Positions 13,296 through 21,205 of a DNA stretch of 32,500 bases are shown here, in pieces (positions within the stretch are counted from its first letter, which is position 1; the number at the start of each line of letters is the position of its first letter). A program made the translations under genes and the position numbers. Under the pieces are notes generated by a model. It did no database searches, was not told the DNA's origin, and was given only the letters and a program-made list of their open reading frames with translations. Source of the stretch: Penaeus vannamei (Eukaryota > Arthropoda > Malacostraca > Decapoda > Penaeidae); the NCBI RefSeq assembly GCF_042767895.1, contig NC_091575.1, forward strand, positions 31,045,638-31,078,137, written 5' to 3'.

Positions 13296-14160
13296 TCTCG
13301 CTGCTCGTATCTTTTCTTTTTTTCTATATATTTTACATATATCATAGTCACAATAAAGACACATATTTACGAGAATTGTCATGATAACAGTGAAAGCAAT
13401 AACATCAATATCGTATTCGTCACATATTTCTACAACATGTAGACTACAATATGTATACATCTACTTCTAAGCCAATTTATTGCTACTTATAACACGTATG
13501 GTGATGCATATGATACTGATAGTGACTTCAAACCTTCGTTGTGGTTCTGTATGAATGTATATCTTGTATTGATGTCAGTGTGGTGTCAGTGTCACTATCA
13601 TTACCATAACCACACACCATGGCGTAATGGCCAACATATGAACATTTTCTTGGACACTGAAACACTTATAATATTTCCAACAAGGACCAAACATGCCATA
13701 CTTTTTATAAACTTTATAGAATTTGTCTTTCCCTTCCGTCGTGGAAGAGGAAATTCAATAAATTCCAAACTACTTTTTTTTTATTATCATTATTAACAAC
13801 AACGATCTAAAATACTACGGATAAGCAAGCACAAGCAGTTCTAGGACACTCCTGGTCAGTCTAGGATCATTCTTTTAGGAATTTCTAGGACGACATAAAC
13901 AAAGGCCTGGTGGGTGCTGGCTTTTTTCTATCTTTTTTTCTTTTTTTGAATAACGTGGTGTCACCATGGTGTCTAGTGGTGGTGTCACATCAGGTGGTGG
14001 TGGTTGGTGATGGTTATGGTGCATCAACGTGTGTGGTTGTTGTGACGGTACAGTGAGGGGGCAGCACACCCTAAAGGAACGAACATCAACACGCTGGGAT
14101 TGAGCAACACGGTGTGACGTCACACGCGACGGAGACGCAGAACGCTGTGCGTGATATTTC
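13296..14160. other. Unique AT-rich DNA
   Basis: Single-copy sequence. TCTAGGA recurs near 13840, 13861 and 13885. A GTGGTG-rich patch lies at 13950-14040. The minus-strand 95-residue frame (14162-13875) has basic, His/Pro-rich composition without a domain, and the plus-strand 85-residue frame (13539-13796) has no domain either. I call no gene. Confidence 0.5.
14112..14125. promoter_or_regulatory. CRE-containing 14-bp palindrome
   Basis: GTGTGACGTCACAC is a perfect palindrome whose core TGACGTCA (14115-14122) is the full consensus site for CREB/ATF bZIP factors. It lies in unique DNA with no adjacent gene visible, so activity is an inference from sequence alone. Confidence 0.4.
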
Positions 14161-14944
14161 AACTGTTTATATCATTTGTTATCATTATTTTTGTATTATC
14201 ACTTCTTTCAATAAAATTTGGAAAACAACCCAATCTCAATAGCAATAATTTTATTTCTTTCACTTGCGCAATACATTATTTTGATAATAAAAAGGAAAAA
14301 AAGAGCCGATATGAATTTACTAGGCAATAATTATACACAGTGTGATACCCCCTTCTTGTAACACTACGACATTGATGTGTAATAGTGCTGGATGCGAGAA
14401 CCATGAACTGACAGCGCTGTTAACGTGAATTAATAACTCTACGTCTCTGGCAAGCGATTCTGTTGAGTGAATACCGTTTTTTGGAATCCTCAACGGTGTA
14501 ACGGTTGTGTTGAACGTTAATTAAACGAAATAAAAACGGTTCCAAAGATATATTCAACGTTAAATGAGATAGAACGATAAGACGGCTTCGAAATATACTC
14601 CTTCGATGTGGGTCTATACGGCAGAAGACGTTAAAAAAAAAAAAAAAAAAAAAACGAGAAAATTTTATAACCTTAATTTCGGTAAAAAAAAAAATCCAAC
14701 CACTTTTTGTCTCTAAAATAATAATCACAATAATAACGGAATAATATTTAGGTCCACATTTATCGGGGTAAAAAGTCTTTATTTTAAATACATCTATTCG
14801 AAATACGATATAAACGACGAGGGAAAAAAAATCGTGATTATTTGAGCGAACGAGCGTGATAAATTGCATTAATGAGCGATGTTGCAAAACCTGGCAAGAG
14901 TGGACAGATTAGCGGATTTAATTCAATGGGTTAATTCGGTTTGC

Positions 14945-14984
<40 letters not shown>

Positions 14985-15160
14985 ACTCGCGATTTTGTTT
15001 CACGCGTGGAAAATAATAATAATAAAAAAAATGCCATATGTTTTATCGTGGGGTTGGAGAGCCGTGCTAATTAACGTGGTGTCTAAAGGTTATAACAATT
15101 TCGATGTTTTTTTTTTAATAACACGACGTTGTAGGAGGGAGGGAATGATTCATATATCCA
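14161..15160. other. AT-rich unique DNA with long A runs
   Basis: Mostly single-copy. It contains A runs at about 14633-14654 (22 A) and 14946-14983 (38 A). The 155-residue minus-strand frame (14887-14420) is interrupted in character by a Phe run encoded by one of these tracts and is not credible. The A38 run could be a retroposon tail, but no element body is recognised. Confidence 0.5.
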
Positions 15161-15164
15161 CGCC

Positions 15165-15400
15165 CATATGCGAGTGAATCCACGCAATTATCTCTCCTTT
15201 GACATCCGTTTCTTTATCCAATTTCCTGTCACGCGGTTTCGAGAGGGAAGAAAACTGATATATCTACGTTTATATGCGATTAAATCCACACATATATATC
15301 TCTCCTTGACGATATCCTATTCTTTATCCAATCTCCTCTTTAGCGGGTATATCCACACATTTATCTCTCCTCTCCGTTTCTTTATCCAATCTCCTCCTTA
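15165..15400 (+). repeat. Degenerate tandem repeat, about three copies
   Basis: Related blocks reading ATCCAC.CA, TATCTCTCC and CTTTATCCAAT recur with the last word at about 15212, 15322 and 15380 (spacings 110 and 58). The copies differ by insertions and substitutions, so this is an old duplication. Confidence 0.65.
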
Positions 15401-15571
15401 TTCCTCTTTATCTCCCTCTCTCTCTCCTCCCTCCTTCGCGAACAGACCCAGCGCTTCTCTCCCTTCCACCGAGGCACCACGTGACCACCAAAAGCTTCCC
15501 GTGCGCCACACCAATACACACTGTCTCCCTCCCTCCCCTCCCTCCCCTCTCCCCTCTCTCCCTTCCTTTTC
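15401..15571 (+). repeat. Pyrimidine-rich flanks around a short unique stretch
   Basis: CTCC-rich DNA at 15401-15435 and 15531-15570 encloses about 95 bp of mixed GC-rich unique sequence. A minus-strand open frame runs through it, discussed under rejected items. Confidence 0.5.
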
Positions 15572-15695
15572 TGACGCCAGCACTCGCTACTAGCACCTCG
15601 ACTGACGCCAGCACTCGCTACTAACACCTCGACTGACGCCAGCACTCGCTACTAACACCTCGACTGACGCCAGCACTCGCTACTAACACCTCGAC
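15572..15695 (+). repeat. 31-bp minisatellite, 4 copies
   Basis: Units begin TGACGCCAGCACTCGCTACT at 15572, 15603, 15634 and 15665 and end in ACCTCGAC. Spacing is exactly 31 bp. The last three copies look identical and the first differs by one G for A. Near-identity and GC richness mark it as a recent expansion unlike the AT-rich arrays nearby. Confidence 0.95.
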
Positions 15696-15769
15696 ACAGC
15701 GTTCTCTCTGATATAAAGGCCAGGCGCAATGCACATCCATAGTCACACCACCGCAGCACCTTCTCTTAC

Positions 15770-15808
15770 CATCTCTTAACGGGGGCGGTCTCAGCCAGGT
15801 CGTCTTGC
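15770..15808 (-). CDS. Candidate 39-nt internal microexon
   Basis: On the minus strand this 39-nt segment follows a good acceptor (a CCCCTTTTTTCTTC tract, then CGCCACAG, with a TGTTAAC branch-like word upstream) and precedes the donor GTAAGA. In the frame that continues from the candidate exon at 20452-20530 it reads QDDLAETAPVKR, with two bases left over. That is an acidic spacer ending in a Lys-Arg pair, as seen before peptide cleavage sites in prohormones. The length is a multiple of three, so skipping it would not shift the frame. A second frame (KTTWLRPPPLRD) is also open; the third has a stop. No family is recognised, and the following exon would lie below 15770 but I could not identify it. 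Splice-site quality and phase are seen; coding function is inferred. Confidence 0.35.
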
Positions 15809-15861
15809 CTGTGGCGTTCCGAAGAAAAAAGGGGCGTGTTAACATGTCTCAGACCAAAACA

Positions 15862-16225
15862 CGAGGGAAGGAGAAGGGAGAGGGAGGAGAGGGATAAGGA
15901 AGAGGGAAAAGGAGGGAGAGAAGGAGAGGAATGATAAATTGGAAAGGGAGAAGGAGGAGAAAGTGGAAAGGAAGAGGGAAAAAAGAGCGGGAGAAGGAGA
16001 GGAATGAAAAAATAGAAAGGGAGAGGGAGAGAGGAATGAGAAAATGGAAAGGGAGATGGAGAGGGATAAGAAAATGGAAAGGGAGAAGGAGAGGGACGAG
16101 AAAATGGAAATAAAGAAAGAGAGAGAGAGAGGGATACGAAAACTGAAAGGAAAGAGGGAAAAGGGAGAGGGATAAGGAGAAAGAAAAAGGAAAAAAAAAA
16201 GGGAAGCAGAATAGGGGAAGGGAGA
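15862..16225 (+). repeat. Purine minisatellite, 30-32 bp unit
   Basis: Almost pure A/G on the + strand. AAAATGGAAAGGGAGA-type units recur at about 16009, 16041, 16071 and 16101 (periods 32, 30 and 30), with looser copies from about 15930. GGAATGA or GGATAAG separates the purine runs. Arg/Lys/Glu frames on + and Pro/Ser/Phe frames on - are artefacts. Confidence 0.85.
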
Positions 16226-16491
16226 GACAGGTGAGAAATCAAATCAAAAAAAGAAAGAAATTGTCCAGGAACCATACTCATTTTTCACTCTTATCCAAGG
16301 ATGATATCTCCCTCACTGTATACCTATGTGGTGTATGTTGGTTTCGACAGAAGACCAGAAATGAATACCACATCATTCCAAAAATAATCATATACATATA
16401 TAAAAGCAGCATTATTCTTACCATTTGTACCAAAGAATGAGATGGAGCCATGAACTACGTGCGCCCAAAAAAAGAAAAAAAAACAAAAAAA
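16226..16491. other. Unique DNA ending in A-rich tract
   Basis: Single-copy sequence with no supported gene. It ends in an A-rich stretch (16467-16491) that abuts the perfect inverted repeat at 16492. Confidence 0.45.
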
Positions 16492-16519
16492 AAAGACTAT
16501 TATAAACATAATAGTCTTT
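16492..16519. repeat. Perfect 12-bp inverted repeat, 4-nt loop
   Basis: AAAGACTATTAT (16492-16503) and ATAATAGTCTTT (16508-16519) are exact reverse complements separated by AAAC. It can form a compact hairpin as RNA or a cruciform as DNA. It follows a long A-rich tract. A role as a terminator or small RNA is not supported. Confidence 0.85.
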
Positions 16520-16649
16520 CAGTTATTTTGATTGGATCGTCCCAGCTCGCTACGACCGTCGTTACGAGGAGGCAATGGTGATTAAAAATGCTTGCGGAGG
16601 CGGGGGTGTTTTGGGCCAAATAAAAGAAACAAAGAGATGACCTAAAAGC

Positions 16650-16905
16650 TGGGGGTGGGGGGGGGGTGGGGGGGTCGAGTACCAATGGGAGGTGGGGGTG
16701 GGGGTGGATGGGGGGTAGAGTACCAATGGGGGGTGGAAGTGGGGGGTTCGAGAACCAGTGGGGGGTGGGGGTGGGGGGAGTCGAGTACCAATGGGGGGTG
16801 GGAGTGGGGGGGAGTCGAGAACCACTGGGCGGTGTTGGTGGGGTGAGAACCAATGGGGGGTGGGTGTGGTGGAGGGGTCGAGAACCAATCGGGGGGGGGT
16901 GGAGT
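16650..16905 (+). repeat. G-rich minisatellite with ACCAATGG core, 7 copies
   Basis: The core ACCAATGG, or ACCAGTGG, ACCACTGG or ACCAATCG, recurs at 16681, 16722, 16754, 16787, 16821, 16849 and 16884 (spacings 41, 32, 33, 34, 28, 35). Each core is preceded by TCGAGTA/TCGAGA-type sequence and followed by long G runs such as GGGGGGTGGGGGTGGGGG. The + strand is strongly predisposed to G-quadruplexes. Pro-rich frames on the minus strand and Gly-rich frames on the plus strand are repeat translations. Confidence 0.93.
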
Positions 16906-16910
16906 GCGGA

Positions 16911-17219
16911 GCTCAGGCTTCTAAAACCCATTTGCACTTTATGGGGTACTCAAAGTCGGGCTTGTTATGCAGGGTATTTTTTAAACTTCGAAATGCCAAT
17001 GGTAGTGGTGTTTTTTTGTTTGTTTGTTTGTTTGTTTTATTACAGTTTTTTTTTTAATTCTCTGAGGGAGAATGTAGAATGTAGACAGTGTTTTGCCTGC
17101 AATGAGCTGCTTAGACTCGGACCCGGGAAAAGGGTAGGGAATTTCTGGTTTAATTTGCATTGGGGAAACTCCTGGGAATTATTTAGCTCTAAGTACGCGC
17201 GTAGTCTTACTCTCTTTGC
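16911..17219. other. Unique DNA
   Basis: About 300 bp of mixed-composition single-copy DNA with a GTTT run (17016-17035) and a T run (17046-17055). TATTACAG at about 17038-17045 resembles a splice acceptor, but it is followed only by T and there is no matching donor. No gene is called. Confidence 0.5.
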
Positions 17220-17650
17220 GTAGAGAAGGTATGAATGAGGATGAGTATCTTTACCATACAAGAGATGTATTTGACCGGTTTCGAATATATATCTTCGTCA
17301 GAATTAATGAGAATGAGTATCTTCACCATACGAGAGATGTATTTAACCGGCTTCAATTAAATATATCTTTAAATATAAATTTTAAATATAAATTTCAACT
17401 AAATTTACGTCAGAATTAATGAGAATGAGTATCTTCACAATACAAGAGATGTATTTGACAGGTTTCGAATATATATCTTCTTCAGAAATAATGAGAATGA
17501 ATATCTTCATAATACAAGAGATGTATTTGACAGGTTTCGAATATATCTTCATCAGAAATACATGTATTTTCTCATTCTGATGTATTCGAAATCGGTCAAA
17601 TACATCTCTTGTATTGTGAATATATCCATTCTCATTCATACCCTTTCTAC
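17220..17650. mobile_element. Foldback-like element with TIRs and internal 72-bp repeats
   Basis: The left end GTAGAGAAGGTATGAATGAG (17220-17239) and the reverse complement of the right end, GTAGAAAGGGTATGAATGAG (ending at 17650), match at 17 of 20 positions. The similarity continues inward through the ACAAGAGATGTATTTGACCG and TTTCGAATA blocks. Inside are four direct copies of a 72-bp unit, with GAGATGTATTT at 17262, 17334, 17446 and 17518. An AT-rich 40-bp insertion in the second copy explains the 112-bp spacing. The fifth copy is inverted (TACATCTC at about 17600-17607). There is no transposase and no clear target-site duplication. The GACCGGTTTCGA core looks like that of a dispersed arthropod repeat, but I cannot name the family. 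Confidence 0.7.
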
Positions 17651-18540
17651 ATTTGTCATCATGAACGCAGTTCATATTATCTTTATTTTTTCATAATTTC
17701 TTTCTATATTATTATTTTTCGTCAGTAACTTCGCTAAAATTGCATGTCTGTAGAATATCAGTGAAGTATTTTTTAAATTAGAAATATGAGCTAGGTTAAT
17801 AAAGGTCACGGAAAAGGAGAAACAAAACATAAAGTGAAACAAAACTGAACCTTATGGTGGCGAAGCATCTACGACAGAAAATGCGATAGTAGTAGAATGC
17901 AAAAGAAGTTAACAATCACATACAGTTATATATATACATATAAATATACATATATATGTTATTTAGATTTGCTTATTTATTTACACACTTACTTGACTAT
18001 TTATTTACATCACATGCATGACCATTTGTTTAATTGTCTTTTCGCAGCTTCTGAACACATCCGTTTTATAACACGGATTTTACCGCTTCAGCAAAATCAC
18101 TTTACTGCTTTTATTCTCGCTTTTATTACCTTCATCTCCTTCTCTCACGAGTGTCCAAAGGCGATTGGGTGAAATGAGAGGTTTCGTAAGCTCGATATGA
18201 CGTCATTCGATCGACAAGTATCAATAACTTAAGTGGACGATATAAGGTCATCTGAGAGCCTGCCTTGTCGTGTTCTTCTTTTTTTACTTTTTTTTATTTT
18301 TTTTGTCTTAAACATGGAATTTTGGTCTTTATGCCTCTCGATGTTTTGTGCTGTGTAATGATTTGATGTGAATTGTAGCTAGTTCTTGAGTCATTTTTTT
18401 AAATGTTTTTTTCGTTTTTTTAAGTTTAGCATCTTGGCTTTGTTTACTCCTGTCGCAATTGTATTTTTCATTGTATGCTATGATATAATTTATTTATATT
18501 AATTGGATATAATAATCAATACTGACTTTTATTTATTTAT
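17651..18540. other. Unique AT-rich DNA
   Basis: About 890 bp with no array or supported gene. The 91-residue plus-strand frame (17897-18172) has a Tyr/Leu-rich start without a recognisable domain. A CRE-like palindrome sits at 18197-18206 and T-rich tracts at 18279-18305 and 18394-18422. Confidence 0.5.
18197..18206. promoter_or_regulatory. CRE consensus site
   Basis: ATGACGTCAT is a perfect 10-bp palindrome containing TGACGTCA, the CREB/ATF consensus. A GATATAAGGTCA stretch follows about 30 bp downstream. It is the second full consensus CRE in the window, and no neighbouring gene start supports use as a promoter. Confidence 0.35.
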
Positions 18541-18592
18541 CTTCTCTATTTCACTATTATTATTATTATTACTATTAATATTATCATTATTC

Positions 18593-18632
<40 letters not shown>

Positions 18633-18660
18633 TAATATTATCATTATCATTTATTTTCTT
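18541..18660 (-). repeat. ATT microsatellite
   Basis: ATT and ACT/ATC trinucleotides on the + strand with a purer ATT run at about 18596-18627. TATTACTATTAATATTATCATTAT occurs twice, flanking the pure ATT run, which suggests an internal duplication. Confidence 0.9.
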
Positions 18661-19109
18661 TTTTTTTTCTTCGTAAAAAAAAATTTACTTATCTATCACT
18701 GTCGATACTGTAATGTATACTATATACTGTTTGATACGATTTATGTGTATCATTGATTATATACAATATTTGGGCTTTTCATTTTGTTGTTTTCTTGCTA
18801 TTAAGAAAGTGATTTTGCGTCTTTTATAACCCTTGTCGATATTGGTCTATATATATTATTCTGTTTGTTATGATACGATATGTTTAATATTTCTTTGATT
18901 TTGTTTATCATTGTTTGATATATTTAATATTTTTTGATATTGTTTATTATTGTTTGATATTGTTTATTATTGTTTGATATTGTTTATTATTATGTTTATG
19001 GTCAGGGATTTTTATGCCATTATGCGACATAATTATGGAAAATAATTGACATTCTTTATTACTTATTTTTTCATAATAATACACTAACAGATTTGATAAT
19101 TACTAAAAT
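18661..19109. other. AT-rich DNA with a 20-bp repeat
   Basis: Mostly unique AT-rich sequence. A 20-bp unit GATATTGTTTATTATTGTTT recurs from about 18936, 18956 and 18976. No gene was seen. Confidence 0.6.
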
Positions 19110-19290
19110 AAGATACAAATCAGAGTAATAATAACATTGACGATGATAATAAAGATGGTTATAATAACAGCAGTGATGAAAATGGTGAGGATGATGATAG
19201 CAGTAATAATAGAGATAACAAAGATAACGCAATCAGAAGATGAATATTAATGAGGATGATAAAAGCTACACACACACACACATCCACACA
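19110..19290 (+). repeat. Degenerate GATAAT repeat and short CA run
   Basis: Diverged GATGATAATAA words to about 19262 are followed by a CA dinucleotide run at 19268-19282. Confidence 0.7.
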
Positions 19291-19317
19291 ATCTTACTGA
19301 AAGTGGTGTGTCCTTCA

Positions 19318-19625
19318 AACGCCACTTTCGCTTTTACCTTTCAGTTACCTTAGCTTTAACCCTTACCTTACCCTTTACCCTTAATTGGCCTTACCTTCCC
19401 TTAGCCTTAGCCTTGGTTTACCCTTATCTTGCCCTTAGTTTACCCTTAGTTTACCCTTAGTATTACCTTACCCTTGCCTTACTCTTGTCTTATTCTTTAC
19501 CCTTAATTGGCCTTACCTTCCCTTTGCCTTAGCCTTGGTTTACCCTTATCTTGCCCTTAGTTTACCCTTAATATGCCTGTGCCTTAGATTTGGTTTACCC
19601 TTAACTTGGCCTTACCTTGCCCTTT
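19318..19625 (+). repeat. CCTTA-type tandem repeat with a 122-bp duplication
   Basis: Variants of TTACCCTTA, GCCTTA and TTGCCCTTAG alternate over 300 bp. The longer block starting TTAATTGGCCTTACCTTCCC occurs at 19381 and again at 19503, so a 122-bp segment is duplicated, with a third partial copy near 19590-19625. The unit is not the arthropod telomere repeat TTAGG/CCTAA. Confidence 0.88.
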
Positions 19626-20030
19626 AACCTTTCCCTTCTCCTTCCTTTCCCCCTGACCAATTTCTCCTCTGCCATCTACCCTATTCCGTTAAACCCATTC
19701 TTATTTCTGTGTCTTCCTCCCTTCTTCCCTTTTATCCCCTTCTCCTGCTTTCTCCTAATTACTTCTCATCATTTAAGCCTCCCCATTAGCCCTTCCCCAT
19801 TACCCCTTCCCCATTACCCCTCCCAGTTACTACCCATTACCCATAACACCTTCCCCCATTACTCTAATTCAGTCACTATTCCCGGTCACTACCCATTACT
19901 ACCCATTAACCTTCACTACCCACTACCCTACTCCCATTCTCCCTTTCCTACCAACCCCCTCCCCACCACTACCCCCTTCCCCATCACCCCTCTTCCCCCA
20001 TTCCCTCCCCACCCCACATGCCATTACACC
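19626..20030 (+). repeat. C-rich polypyrimidine with CCCATTACC words
   Basis: C/T-rich DNA with recurrent CCATTACC and CCCACTACC words, the precursor-like flank of the regular 32-bp array that follows. The 282-residue Pro-rich frame covering both is a composition artefact. Confidence 0.8.
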
Positions 20031-20285
20031 CCTTCCTCTACCCATTACCCCTCCCCAATACCCCTTCCTCTACCCAATACCCCTCCCCAACACCCCTTCC
20101 TCTACCCATTACCCCTCCCTAACACCCCTTCCTCTACCCATTCCCCCTCCCCAACACCCCTTCCTCTACCCATTACCCCTCCCCAACACCCCTTCCTCTA
20201 CCCATTACCCCTCCCCAACACCCCTTCCTCTACCCAATACCCCTCCCCAAACCCTTCCTCTTCCCCACTTACCCCTCCCCCATCA
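20031..20285 (+). repeat. 32-bp C-rich minisatellite, 8 copies
   Basis: CCTTCCTC starts units at 20031, 20063, 20095, 20127, 20159, 20191, 20223 and 20253: six steps of exactly 32 bp, then one of 30. The unit runs CCTTCCTCTACCCATTACCC then CTCCCCAACACC, with CAATACC and CCTAACA variants. High regularity points to recent expansion. Confidence 0.95.
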
Positions 20286-20451
20286 CCTCTCCTCCCCCCC
20301 ACTCCCTCCCCCAACCCCCACACGCCACCACCCCCGCCGAGAGCATATGCCTCCTCCACCACAGGGTATGGGGGAAACCCCTCCTTGCCCGGCCGTGTGT
20401 CCCCTCTCTCTCTCCCTCTCTCGGAGTTGGGTCAACGGGCACCATACTCAC
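20286..20451. other. GC-rich unique DNA, possible intron start
   Basis: Mixed GC-rich sequence with a CT-rich patch (20402-20422). On the minus strand it would be the 5' part of the intron following the candidate exon, beginning GTGAGTATGG at 20451. Confidence 0.4.
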
Positions 20452-20530
20452 TTCTGAGTTCTTGAGAGCAGTCTCTCCAGAAGGTCGGTTGTGTAGTCGA
20501 CGTCAGGTTGGCCGCTGTCTCCTTCTTGGC
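20452..20530 (-). CDS. Candidate 79-nt internal coding exon
   Basis: Reading the minus strand, CCCTCTCTCTCCCCGCGCAG lies directly before this segment and GTGAGTATGG directly after it: a strong pyrimidine-tract acceptor and a near-consensus donor. The sequence between is non-repetitive and GC-balanced. Two frames are open. The one I favour (two leading bases close a codon) contains DVDYTTDLLERLLSRTQ, an acidic then amphipathic, leucine-rich stretch typical of propeptide helices. The other reads TSTTQPTFWRDCSQELR; the third has a stop. In the favoured frame it ends on AA, and the next candidate exon (15808-15770) starts with G, making a Lys codon and keeping the frame open. No domain or family is recognised and no start codon or signal peptide is visible. 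Splice signals are seen; the gene is inferred. Confidence 0.4.
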
Positions 20531-20539
20531 CTGCGCGGG

Positions 20540-20643
20540 GAGAGAGAGGGCGTGAGTGGGTAGATTAAGGTGAGATTGTTTTTTTTTTTTTTTAAGGGGG
20601 GGGGGAGAGGGCGTGAGTGGGTAGATTAAGGTGAGATGGGGTC

Positions 20644-20674
<31 letters not shown>

Positions 20675-20875
20675 TTTTTTTTTGGGGGGGGGAGAGGGCG
20701 TGAGAGGGTAGATTAAGGTGAGATGGTGTCGTGTTTTTTTTTTTTTTTTTTTTTTTGGGGGGGGGGTGGATGAGGGTGAGATGAGGGTTATGTTTAGGGG
20801 GTAGATAAGGGTATGTTTTTGGGGTATTTGAGTGTGGAAGAGGGTATGTTTGTGGTGAGATGAGCTCATGTTTTT
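20540..20875 (+). repeat. Minisatellite with homopolymer-expanded units
   Basis: GAGGGCGTGAGTGGGTAGAT, or a close variant, followed by TAAGGTGAGAT occurs at 20546, 20607 and 20694. More degenerate GGGTGAGATGAGG copies continue to 20875. Each unit has grown a different tail: T then G in the first, a TG run then T then G in the second, and a long T then G in the third. On the minus strand each unit contains CTTAATCTACC and a pyrimidine tract, resembling a duplicated intron 3' end next to the candidate exon at 20452-20530. Confidence 0.85.
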
Positions 20876-21063
20876 TTAGGGTAGATGGAATGAGATGAGG
20901 ATGTGATTTTGGGATGGATGAGGGTGAAATGAGGGCATGATTTGGGTGGATGAAGTGTTGGATCAAATGGTGGGAAGGAGTGACGGAGAGAGAGAGAGAA
21001 GGGGAGGAAGGAAGGTAGGGAAAGCGGTAGAAAGTGAGGAGGCGGAGGAAAGAAAGGAAGGAA

Positions 21064-21096
<33 letters not shown>

Positions 21097-21124
21097 TACA
21101 GACAGACAAAGAGAGTGAATGAGT

Positions 21125-21201
<77 letters not shown>

Positions 21202-21205
21202 AGGG
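20876..21205 (+). repeat. Purine-rich block with ACAG and GA microsatellites
   Basis: GGATGAGG words give way to A/G-rich DNA, an ACAG/ATACAG run (about 21077-21108) and a nearly pure GA run (about 21129-21194). Ser/Leu-rich minus-strand frames through here are artefacts. Confidence 0.92.

Noticed and set aside
13875..14162. 95-codon minus-strand frame with FRVCCPLTVP
   Set aside because: A TTTAG acceptor-like word exists inside it, but the composition (His/Pro from a GTGGTG patch, then Lys from a T run) and lack of a donor or domain do not support coding.
15382..15530. Cysteine-containing minus-strand frame (VYWCGAREAFGG ... KRWVC) as a possible last exon of the candidate gene
   Set aside because: It would be in phase after the 39-nt microexon, but the 40 bases before its CAG are nearly pure purine with no pyrimidine tract, so the acceptor is not credible, and the end is GA-repeat translation.
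15712..15745. TATAAAGG with an initiator-like TCACAC about 31 bp downstream on the plus strand
   Set aside because: The initiator matches poorly and the first downstream ATG (15844) opens only a 17-codon frame ending in purine repeat; no gene follows.
16740..16760. Pol III B-box-like GGTTCGAGAACC (tRNA relic)
   Set aside because: It is part of the G-rich minisatellite, with no A-box and no foldable cloverleaf; a similar GGATTCGACTCC at about 26071 also lacks arms that pair.
19318..19625. Interstitial telomere
   Set aside because: Arthropod telomeres are TTAGG/CCTAA; the words here are CCTTA/CCCTTA and in irregular order.
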